A stretch of 64,000 nt of DNA, taken from assembly GCF_005860775.1 (NCBI RefSeq), contig NZ_VCHQ01000007.1:62001-126000 (forward strand), read 5' to 3'. This stretch comes from Klebsiella indica. Its GTDB lineage: Bacteria; Pseudomonadota; Gammaproteobacteria; Enterobacterales; Enterobacteriaceae. The position numbers and the translations under genes were made by a program. Position 1 is the stretch's first letter. The number at the start of each line of letters is the position of its first letter. Of the stretch, positions 57,224-64,000 are shown in pieces. Under the pieces are notes generated by a model. It was not told the origin of the DNA and made no database searches. It was given only the letters and a program-made list of their open reading frames with translations.

Positions 57224-58015
57224 ATGGCGCTTTATACAATCGGCGAAGTCGCGCAGCTTTGCGACATCAATCCCGTCACGTTACGCGCCTGGCAGCGGCG
57301 CTATGGATTATTGAAACCTCAGCGCACCGATGGCGGTCATCGCTTATTCAACGATCATGAGATTGACCGCATTCGCGAAATTAAGCGCTGGATCGATTCC
57401 GGCGTTCAGGTCGGGAAAGTGAAAACGCTGTTGATGGACAGCGAACAGGAGATCGCCGATGGCTGGCGCGCCCAGCAAGAGATCCTGCTCGGCTATCTGC
57501 AAAATGGCAGCTATCATCGTTTGCGCATGTGGCTGAAAGAGCGCAACCACAGTGAATCAGCGCACACGCTGGTTAAGCATCTGATTAATCCGCTGCGCCA
57601 GCGTCTGCTTAGCCCGCAGCCGGCGCTGCGGGCGTTGCGGGGTATTCTTGATGGTATTCTGATTACTCATGTCGCCTGCCATCTTTCTGGCGCCGCAAAA
57701 CACACAGGCAGCCATGCGCTGGTGATCGGCTGGAATGTGAATGATATTACCCGGCTGTGGCTGGAGGGGTGGATAGCCTGCGAGCAAGGCTGGCGGGTGG
57801 ATATCCTTGCCCATTCGCTGACCCAGATTCGCCCGGAGCTTTTTCCCGACAGCACATTAATGATCTGGTGCGGCGACGCCCCCTGTAGCGCTCAGGTCAA
57901 TCAAATGTGTCTCTGGGAGCAACAGCGTCAGGTTATCTGGCTGAATAACGCGACGGCAACCTCTCCCGCAGATCGTACGTATGCGTTGCCCGACGCAGTT
58001 CCGCCGGGAAGATGA
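57224..58015 (+). CDS. mlrA: MerR-like regulator MlrA
   Basis: 263 residues (E. coli about 243; the C-terminus is longer here). The N-terminal MerR-type helix-turn-helix reads ALYTIGEVAQLCDINPVTLRAWQRRYGLLKPQRTDGGHRLF, and the C-terminal half has the B12-binding-like fold without its cobalamin histidine motif. MlrA is needed for csgD transcription, hence curli and cellulose, through a c-di-GMP relay in E. coli. It is divergent from btsS. Confidence 0.92.
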   Translation: MALYTIGEVAQLCDINPVTLRAWQRRYGLLKPQRTDGGHRLFNDHEIDRIREIKRWIDSGVQVGKVKTLLMDSEQEIADGWRAQQEILLGYLQNGSYHRLRMWLKERNHSESAHTLVKHLINPLRQRLLSPQPALRALRGILDGILITHVACHLSGAAKHTGSHALVIGWNVNDITRLWLEGWIACEQGWRVDILAHSLTQIRPELFPDSTLMIWCGDAPCSAQVNQMCLWEQQRQVIWLNNATATSPADRTYALPDAVPPGR

Positions 58016-58024
58016 CCGTAGCTA

Positions 58025-58170
58025 AGAGCCTATCCCATTAGGGCTATTTTGCTTGTCATTTTGAACCCGGGCAGTGCTCAGAATCCTCACGTACTAGGTG
58101 TACGCTCCGGTTCTTCCCCGCTGGCCGTATTCAAACTGGCTGCGCCAATAACGCCTGGTGGGATAGGCGC
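58025..58170. repeat. MITE-like interspersed element with 10-bp inverted ends
   Basis: GCCTATCCCA (58028-58037) and TGGGATAGGC (58159-58168) are perfect inverted ends 141 bp apart, and the inside contains a CGTAC-TAGGT-GTACG hairpin. It has no coding capacity. I recall similar elements (with CTCACGTACT...GTGTACGCTCCGG inside) as common intergenic repeats in Klebsiella and Enterobacter. Confidence 0.75.
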
Positions 58171-58243
58171 TAAAAAGCAATTAATGTTTTATTAACACCT
58201 GCGCTTCACCGTATAATCCCTGCGTTAACATCAGGAGCCTAAT

Positions 58244-58357
58244 ATGAAGCCAGCGAAAATTGCGGTCATCACTCTGTTCTTAGTTATGGCCATCGGCGGG
58301 ATTGGCGGCGTTATGCTGGCCGGTTACTCGTTTATTGTTCGCGGCGGTGTCGGCTGA
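58244..58357 (+). CDS. yohO: Small membrane protein YohO
   Basis: 37 residues: [20 protein letters not shown] then [17 protein letters not shown]. It is one hydrophobic helix with a GG-rich centre, close to E. coli YohO (35 residues) and in the same place. AGGAG sits seven bases before the ATG. Its function is unknown; it is an inner-membrane microprotein. Its 3' end overlaps that of yehW on the other strand by 26 bases. Confidence 0.9.
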   Translation: MKPAKIAVITLFLVMAIGGIGGVMLAGYSFIVRGGVG

Positions 58358-59069
58358 TTCGCCGATTCAGCCGCTCAAAGCCACGGTCGACGATAATCGC
58401 CGCCAGCGCCACCAGCAGCGCCCCCTGGATGACATAAGCGGTATTAAACCCGCTCAGACCGATAACAATCGGCGTACCGAGCGTGTCCGCGCCTACCGTT
58501 GAAGCGATGGTCGCCGTGCCAATATTCACGATGGTTGATGTACGAATACCGGCCAGCATCACTGGCGCCGCCAGCGGCAGCTCCACTTTTATCAGCCTCT
58601 GCCAGCCGCTCATCCCCATCCCCTGAGCGATAGTTAATACCCCTGACGGCACCGCGCCCAACCCGGCCAGCGTACCCTGCAAAACCGGCAATATGCCATA
58701 CAACGCCAAAGCAATCAGCGCAGGCTGCCAGCCAAATCCCATCACCGGAACCGCAATCGCCAGCACAGCCACCGGTGGAAATGTCTGTCCCATCGCAGCG
58801 ATGGTCTCCACCAGCGGTCGAAACTCCTGGCCTGCCGGGCGCGTCACCGCAATCCCGCCCCCGACGCCCGCTACCGTAGCGGACAGGCTGGAGAGCGCCA
58901 CCAGCCAAAAGTGCGCCAGCGTCAGTGAGACAAAGCTCTCCTGCTGGTAAACCGGGCGCGGCAATTGCGGAAACAGCGTGCTGAACAGCGGCGCGCTGTA
59001 GGGCAATACCAGCAACAAGACGACAAACATGGCCGTAAGCCACAGCAGCGGATCATGCAGAACTTTCAC
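58332..59069 (-). CDS. yehW: Osmoprotectant ABC transporter permease YehW
   Basis: 245 residues from GTG 59069, which has GAGGAGG six bases upstream and gives the E. coli-like N-terminus; a longer frame lies within yehX and is unsupported. It has five to six membrane segments and the EAA-type loop [24 protein letters not shown]. It forms the channel with YehY for a low-affinity glycine-betaine-type importer. Last gene of osmF-yehY-yehX-yehW. Confidence 0.94.
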   Translation of the reverse strand: MKVLHDPLLWLTAMFVVLLLVLPYSAPLFSTLFPQLPRPVYQQESFVSLTLAHFWLVALSSLSATVAGVGGGIAVTRPAGQEFRPLVETIAAMGQTFPPVAVLAIAVPVMGFGWQPALIALALYGILPVLQGTLAGLGAVPSGVLTIAQGMGMSGWQRLIKVELPLAAPVMLAGIRTSTIVNIGTATIASTVGADTLGTPIVIGLSGFNTAYVIQGALLVALAAIIVDRGFERLNRRISRHRREQ

Positions 59070-60000
59070 GCCGGACCTCCTCGCGTAGCAGGTCGGCAAA
59101 ATGCAGCGTCCCGCAGGCTTGCCCCTGTTCATCGACTACTGGTAGCGCCTCACAACGGCGGGCGACGAACTGCGACAGCGCCTCGCGCAGAGTCATCACC
59201 ACGCTTAAGGCGTCTCCCTTCAGACGCTCGTCGCGGCGCAGGTAGTCGCCCACCCGACGCAGCGACAGCAGACGCACCCCCAGCTCGCTACGACCAAAGA
59301 AGGTTCGCACAAACGAATTCTTCGGTTGCAGAAGCATCTGCAGCGGTTCGCCCTGCTGCACGACTTCGCCGCCATCCATCAGCACCAGATGATCCGCCAA
59401 CCGCAGGGCCTCATCGATATCGTGGGTTACCAGCACAATCGTCCGTCCCAGCAGGCGATGAATGCGAATCATCTCCTGCTGTAAGGCTTCACGGGTGACC
59501 GGGTCAAGCGCGCCAAAGGGTTCATCCATTAGCAACACTTGCGGATTAGCCGCCAGCGCGCGGGCCACGCCGACACGCTGCTGCTGACCGCCGGACAACT
59601 GGTGCGGATAGCGTTCGCGCAGTTGTGGCTCCAGCCCCAACAATGCCATCAGCTCATCAACTCGTCGCTGCGTTTTCTGCCGCGACCACTTTTGCAACTG
59701 CGGGACGGTGGCAATGTTCTGCGCCACCGTCCAGTGGGGAAACAGACCGATGGACTGAATGGCGTAACCCATTCTACGGCGCAGTTCGAGAACCGGTTGT
59801 TGGCGAATATCCTGCCCGGCGAAACGGATAGCGCCGCTATCGTGCTCCACCAGACGATTAATCATCTTCAGCGTGGTTGATTTCCCCGAGCCGGAGGTGC
59901 CGATCAACACTGAAAATGCCCCCTCGCGCAGATGCAGATTAAGGTTTTTCACCGCAGGCTGTCCGGCAAAGGCTTTGTTAACGCCGTCGAATTCAATCAC
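59053..60000 (-). CDS. yehX: Osmoprotectant ABC transporter ATPase YehX
   Basis: 315 residues. Walker [11 protein letters not shown]-loop in [12 protein letters not shown], signature LSGGQQQRV, Walker [13 protein letters not shown] and the switch histidine in LVTHDIDEA are intact, so it should hydrolyse ATP. The C-terminal part (about 245-315, [14 protein letters not shown]) is a CBS-type domain as in ProV/OpuA, where it senses ionic strength. The gene overlaps yehY by 8 bases and yehW by 17. Confidence 0.95.
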   Translation of the reverse strand: MIEFDGVNKAFAGQPAVKNLNLHLREGAFSVLIGTSGSGKSTTLKMINRLVEHDSGAIRFAGQDIRQQPVLELRRRMGYAIQSIGLFPHWTVAQNIATVPQLQKWSRQKTQRRVDELMALLGLEPQLRERYPHQLSGGQQQRVGVARALAANPQVLLMDEPFGALDPVTREALQQEMIRIHRLLGRTIVLVTHDIDEALRLADHLVLMDGGEVVQQGEPLQMLLQPKNSFVRTFFGRSELGVRLLSLRRVGDYLRRDERLKGDALSVVMTLREALSQFVARRCEALPVVDEQGQACGTLHFADLLREEVRRESSA

Positions 60001-61150
60001 TGACCTCTCCTTTCAGTAGCGCACCCCACAGCGCGAATAGCGCATCGACCACCACCGCCAGCGCGATAGTGGGGATCACACCCAGCAAAACCAGATCCAG
60101 CGCGCTGCTGAGCAGCCCCTGGAAAACCAGCGCCCCGAAACCGCCCGCCCCAATCAGGGCCGCCACCACCGCCATACCGACGGTTTGCACGCTGACGACC
60201 CGCAGGCTGCGCAACAATACGGGCAATGCCAGCGGGAGCTGTATCTGATAAAAACGCTGGAGAGCGCTCATACCCATCGCCAGAGCGCTCTCCAGCGCTT
60301 CCCGCGGCACCTGTTGCAGGCCGGTAACCACGCCGCGAACCAGCGGCAATAGCGCATACAGAACCAGGGCGATCAATGCGGGGGCTGTGCCGGTCCCGGA
60401 AACGCCAAGTTGCGCCAGCGACGGAAACTGACGGGCTAACCCGGCCAACGGCGCGATAAGCAGGCCAAACAATGCAATGGAGGGAATGGTCTGAATAACG
60501 TTGAGTACAGCAAATACCGTCGATTGCCAGCCGGGATACCGCCAGAGCCAAACGCCAACAGGCAGGCTAATCAGCAGCCCCGGCAGCAGAGTGCCGAACA
60601 GCAGCGTCAGATGCTGATACAGCGCATTGTCAAAAACATCGCGACGATTGGCGTATTCTTTAAGTAAGGAGAGCCCATTGAGAGTACCCAGCCAGAGCAG
60701 CAGAGCGGGCAGCAGCCAGATTTGCGCATTCAACAGCCAGCGCCATAGCGTACGGCGCGTCATGCGGCGAACAGCGTCGCTGGCGATAAGCAGACAGAAC
60801 GCCAGCGCCAGCCACAGACCACTGCCGGGAGAGGTGCGCGCCAGAGGAGAACCGCTCTGTTCCAATAGCAGCGCGCTTTTTCCGGCGCCCCACAGCAAGA
60901 GCGGCAGCAGCATCTCCGCCAGCAGAAAAATAAGCAACGGTGGAAAGCGTCCGGGACACCAGCACAGCAGCACCGCGAGTAGCGCAACCGCCGCCTGTAC
61001 GCCTGCCAGCCACGAACTGACCTGCCACAGCCAGCGCCCCTCGCCGGATAACAGCCGATTGGGCGCATAATTGATAAATGGCAGCGCCATCACCAGCAGC
61101 AGTAACAGCGCCAGCAGCAGCGCAACCCGGTTATAGCAGCGAATCGTCAC
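59993..61150 (-). CDS. yehY: Osmoprotectant ABC transporter permease YehY
   Basis: 385 residues (E. coli also 385). An N-terminal half of about four membrane segments precedes the conserved BPD_transp_1 domain, with the EAA loop [27 protein letters not shown]. It partners YehW in the membrane. Its start is 6 bases beyond the osmF stop. Confidence 0.95.
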   Translation of the reverse strand: MTIRCYNRVALLLALLLLLVMALPFINYAPNRLLSGEGRWLWQVSSWLAGVQAAVALLAVLLCWCPGRFPPLLIFLLAEMLLPLLLWGAGKSALLLEQSGSPLARTSPGSGLWLALAFCLLIASDAVRRMTRRTLWRWLLNAQIWLLPALLLWLGTLNGLSLLKEYANRRDVFDNALYQHLTLLFGTLLPGLLISLPVGVWLWRYPGWQSTVFAVLNVIQTIPSIALFGLLIAPLAGLARQFPSLAQLGVSGTGTAPALIALVLYALLPLVRGVVTGLQQVPREALESALAMGMSALQRFYQIQLPLALPVLLRSLRVVSVQTVGMAVVAALIGAGGFGALVFQGLLSSALDLVLLGVIPTIALAVVVDALFALWGALLKGEVSD

Positions 61151-61156
61151 GCGGGC

Positions 61157-62074
61157 CTACTTTAGCAGCCCTTTTTGTTGCAGATAGCTGGCAGCGACCC
61201 TCTTCGCATCCTGGCCCTCCACCGCAATACTCGCATTCAGTTGTTGCAGCGTTTTTTCGTCAAGGCTGGCGAACACCGGCTGTAGCCATTCGGCTATCTG
61301 CGGATAGGCCTCCAGCACCGCTTCACGCACGACCGGGGCTGGAGCATAAATCGGCTGCACGCCTTTCGGGTCGCTCAGGGTTTGCAACCCCAGGGCAGAG
61401 ACCGGGCCATCGGTACCGTAAGCCATCGCCGCATTCACCCCGGAGGTTTGCTGCGCCGCCGCTTTGATAGTCAGCGCCGTATCGCCGCCCGCCAGCGACA
61501 GCAGTTGGTTTTGCCGAAGCTTAAAGTGATAGGCTTTTTCAAACGCCGGAAGCGCGTCCGGACGTTCGATAAATTCGGCCGAAGCAGCCAGCTTAAACTC
61601 ACCGCCTTTTTGCAGATAGCTGGCAAGGTCGCTTAACGAGGTGAGATGATTTTTTGCCGCCAGATCCTGACGCACGGCGATGGTCCAGGTATTATTGGCC
61701 GGAGCCGGCGTCAGCCAGATAAGCTTATTCTTTTCCGCATCCAGTTTTTTGACTTTTTCATAACCCTGCCGCGCGTTTTTCCATGCCGGATCGTTTTCCT
61801 CTTTAAAGAAAAAGGCGCCGTTGCCGGTATATTCAGGGTAAATGTCGAGTTCACCGGCGGTTATCGCCCCGCGCACTACGGGTGTTGTGCCAAGCTGGAT
61901 TTTATTGACCGTTTTCACGCCGTGGTTTTCCAGTACCAGCAAAATAATATTGCCGAGCAGCGCCCCTTCGGTATCGATTTTCGAGCCGACTTTAACCGGC
62001 TCCGCCGCCTGGAGCGGCATGCTTATCAGGGCCATCAGCGCCAGCAGAGCTGACCATTTTTTTGCCTGCATCAT
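61157..62074 (-). CDS. osmF: Osmoprotectant-binding protein OsmF (YehZ)
   Basis: 305 residues with signal peptide KKWSALLALMALISMPLQAA, then an OpuAC-type binding domain (VKVGSKIDTEGALLGNIILLVLE, GELDIYPEYTGNGAFFF). It delivers glycine betaine with low affinity to YehYXW. In E. coli the operon is induced by osmotic stress through RpoS. Two adjacent ATGs are possible; the first has AGAGG six bases upstream. First gene of the operon. Confidence 0.95.
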   Translation of the reverse strand: MMQAKKWSALLALMALISMPLQAAEPVKVGSKIDTEGALLGNIILLVLENHGVKTVNKIQLGTTPVVRGAITAGELDIYPEYTGNGAFFFKEENDPAWKNARQGYEKVKKLDAEKNKLIWLTPAPANNTWTIAVRQDLAAKNHLTSLSDLASYLQKGGEFKLAASAEFIERPDALPAFEKAYHFKLRQNQLLSLAGGDTALTIKAAAQQTSGVNAAMAYGTDGPVSALGLQTLSDPKGVQPIYAPAPVVREAVLEAYPQIAEWLQPVFASLDEKTLQQLNASIAVEGQDAKRVAASYLQQKGLLK

Positions 62075-62221
62075 TCCCCGCCTCTCTTGAATTCGCGCTC
62101 CATTAACAGAAGATTAAGAAAAAGCGTAGTTCATTTGCGGCATCGCGGAAAAAGAAAAGGTCGGTTAATTCCCCCCCTGAGAGTGATGACAAAGCCGGAT
62201 TCGATACTTGCTGCTATTTCT

Positions 62222-62273
62222 GCCGGATGGCGGCTAACGCCTTTACGCAGCCGCCTCATCGTTATCGTCCGGC
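62222..62273. repeat. REP-type palindrome after bglX
   Basis: GCCGGATGGCGGCT and AGCCGCC...TCCGGC fold into a bulged stem just past the bglX stop, with the standard REP ends GCCGGAT and TCCGGC. Confidence 0.7.
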
Positions 62274-62280
62274 TGCGCAA

Positions 62281-64000
62281 TTACAGCAGTTCAAATTCGC
62301 TCTGCTTAACGCGAGCGGAATCAACGCCGACGAACACATTGAATTTGCCCGGCTCGGCATCGTACTTCATCTGCTGGTTCCAGAACTTCAGCGCATTGAT
62401 GTCAATCGGGAAGCTGACGGTTTGCGTCTCGCCCGGCTTGAGTATCACCTTTTTAAAGCCGCGCAGCATTTTCACCGGACGGCTCATGGACGCGGTAACA
62501 TCCTGCAGATAGAGCTGAATCACCGTCGCCCCTTCGCGCTTACCGGTGTTGGTCACCTGCACGCTGGCGGTAACGCTGCCATTGCGCGGCATGGTGGGTG
62601 ACGACATCCTGACATCGGAAACCTTAAAGGTGGTGTAGCTCAGACCGTAACCAAACGGATAGAGCGGACCGTTAGCCTCATCAAAATAGCGCGAGGTGTA
62701 CTTGTTCGGTTTATCGGGATTATACGGGCGACCGGTATTGAGATGACTGTAATACACGGGGATTTGCCCGACCGAGCGAGGGAAGGACATCGGCAGCTTG
62801 CCCGACGGGTTATAATCGCCGAACAACACATCGGCAATGGCGTTGCCGCCTTCTGTACCGGCAAACCAGGTTTCGAGGATCGCATCGGCCTGTTGATCCT
62901 CTTTCACCAGCGCCAGCGGACGCCCGTTCATCAGCACCAGCACTAACGGCTTACCGGTGGCCTTCAGGGCGCTAATCAGATCGCGCTGGCTTTGCGGTAG
63001 CCTGATGTCGGTGCGGCTGGAGGCTTCGTGCGCCATGCCCTGCGCTTCGCCAACCACGGCGACCACCACGTCGGACTGCTTCGCCGCCGCCACCGCTTCG
63101 TCGATCATCGTCTGCGGCGAACGCGGGTCGACCTGCACCGCTTTCTCATACAGATTGAGGAAGTCGACGATGCCTTTATCATTGGTGATATTGGCGCCTC
63201 GGGCATAAATAATTTTGCCTTTATCGCCCAGCGCATTACGCATGCCGGTCAGCACGGTTACTGACTGATCGGCAACGCCCGCCGCCGACCAACTGCCCAT
63301 CATATCGCGCTTGCTGTCAGCCAACGGCCCCACCACCGCGATCGTGCCCGACTTTTTCAGCGGCAGCGTCTCAAGACGATTTTTCAGCAACACCAGACTC
63401 TCGCGCGCCACTTCACGCGCTTCTTTGCGATGCAGACGGCTTTCGGCGTTAGTATCCTGCGGGTCGGAGCCTTTTGGCCCCAGGTGGCTATACGGGTCGT
63501 TAAACAGGCCCATATCATATTTCACATTCAGCACATGGCGGGTGGCGTCGTCCAGCTCCGCCATCGTCACCTTGCCGGACTTCACCAGCCCCGGCAGATA
63601 TTTGCTGTAGTACTCGTCGCTCATGCTCATGTTAATGCCAGCATTCAGCGCCACACGTACCGCGTCTTGCGGATCGGAGGCCACGCCGTGTTTGATCAGC
63701 TCTTTGATGGCCCCGTGGTCGGAAACGGTAATGCCCTTAAAGCCCCACTGGTCACGCAAAACATCTTTCAGCAGCCAGGCGTCGGAAGTCGCCGGTGTGC
63801 CGTTGAGCGAGTTAAGCGCCACCATCACCGCCCCGCTTCCCGCATCCAGCCCCGCTTTGTACGGTGGCATATAGTCGTTGAACAGGCGCTGCGGACTCAT
63901 GTCGACGGTGTTGTACTCTTTGCCGCCCTCGACCGCGCCATAGGCGGCAAAGTGCTTGACGCTGGTCATCACTGAGTAGCGATCCGCCGGACTTTTCCCC
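62281..64000 (-). CDS. bglX: Periplasmic beta-glucosidase BglX (N-terminal part outside window)
   Basis: 573 codons are present; the frame continues past base 64000 (GKSPADRYSVMTSVKHFAAYG), so the first roughly 190 residues, including the signal peptide, are missing. It is a glycoside hydrolase family 3 enzyme: KHFAAYGAVEGG, the nucleophile aspartate in GFKGITVSDHGAI, the second GH3 domain (LVLLKNRLETLPL onward) and the C-terminal fibronectin-III-like domain. It releases glucose from beta-glucosides in the periplasm. It is in the same location next to osmF as in E. coli. Confidence 0.96.
   Translation of the reverse strand, partial: GKSPADRYSVMTSVKHFAAYGAVEGGKEYNTVDMSPQRLFNDYMPPYKAGLDAGSGAVMVALNSLNGTPATSDAWLLKDVLRDQWGFKGITVSDHGAIKELIKHGVASDPQDAVRVALNAGINMSMSDEYYSKYLPGLVKSGKVTMAELDDATRHVLNVKYDMGLFNDPYSHLGPKGSDPQDTNAESRLHRKEAREVARESLVLLKNRLETLPLKKSGTIAVVGPLADSKRDMMGSWSAAGVADQSVTVLTGMRNALGDKGKIIYARGANITNDKGIVDFLNLYEKAVQVDPRSPQTMIDEAVAAAKQSDVVVAVVGEAQGMAHEASSRTDIRLPQSQRDLISALKATGKPLVLVLMNGRPLALVKEDQQADAILETWFAGTEGGNAIADVLFGDYNPSGKLPMSFPRSVGQIPVYYSHLNTGRPYNPDKPNKYTSRYFDEANGPLYPFGYGLSYTTFKVSDVRMSSPTMPRNGSVTASVQVTNTGKREGATVIQLYLQDVTASMSRPVKMLRGFKKVILKPGETQTVSFPIDINALKFWNQQMKYDAEPGKFNVFVGVDSARVKQSEFELL

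Overview
The window reads as chromosome of a Klebsiella/Raoultella-type enterobacterium (Klebsiella oxytoca complex is my best guess). The evidence is an E. coli-like backbone (mdtABCD-baeSR, trhP-cyaR-yegS, fbaB, thiDM, rcnB, mrp-metG, yehS-btsRS-mlrA-yohO-osmF operon-bglX), a D-arabinitol (dal) locus typical of Klebsiella, Klebsiella-style REP sequences and high-GC codon use. No rRNA, tRNA, prophage or insertion sequence was found.

Layout. (1) 1-8.8 kb: end of an aminotransferase gene, then a leftward operon encoding an entire private phosphotransferase system: PRD-type regulator, HPr, EIIA, EIIB, EIIC, Enzyme I, a class II sugar-bisphosphate aldolase and a cupin protein. Its regulatory region carries a CRP-like site and two inverted repeats. 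(2) 8.8-13.5 kb: an AstE-like deacylase, an Lrp/AsnC regulator, a HisQMJ-type ABC importer without its ATPase, and a dimethylarginine dimethylaminohydrolase-like enzyme; probably uptake and breakdown of a modified amino acid. (3) 14-15.6 kb: an EAL phosphodiesterase. (4) 15.9-27 kb: the mdtABCD-baeSR efflux and envelope-stress operon. (5) 27.3-31.2 kb: trhP, the sRNA CyaR, yegS and a ToxR-like/FidL-like pair. (6) 31.8-39.4 kb: an enolase-superfamily enzyme, a HAD phosphatase and dalT-dalK-dalD with divergent dalR, in the slot held by the galactitol operon in E. coli K-12. (7) 39.5-42.6 kb: fbaB and the TPP-riboswitch-controlled thiM-thiD operon. (8) 42.8-49.5 kb: an accessory block with a Usp protein, an 11-repeat type I-E CRISPR array without cas genes, a LysR regulator, adenine deaminase with a purine permease, and another LysR gene. 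(9) 49.6-64 kb: rcnB without rcnRA, mrp, metG, a highly structured non-coding stretch, yehS, the BtsSR pyruvate-sensing pair, mlrA, yohO, yehWXY-osmF and a truncated bglX.

The most unexplained part is 53.7-54.0 kb. It is a gene-free run of nine successive hairpins downstream of metG, three of them with GGA in the loop, closed by a 10-bp inverted repeat. It looks like a structured RNA or mobile structured element rather than a gene. Other points of interest are the orphan CRISPR array, the private PTS, a proline-rich insert in BaeS, and a perfect pair of 12-bp inverted operator candidates exactly 60 bp apart between dalD and dalR.

All calls rest on reading the sequence and on remembered family knowledge; no database search was run.
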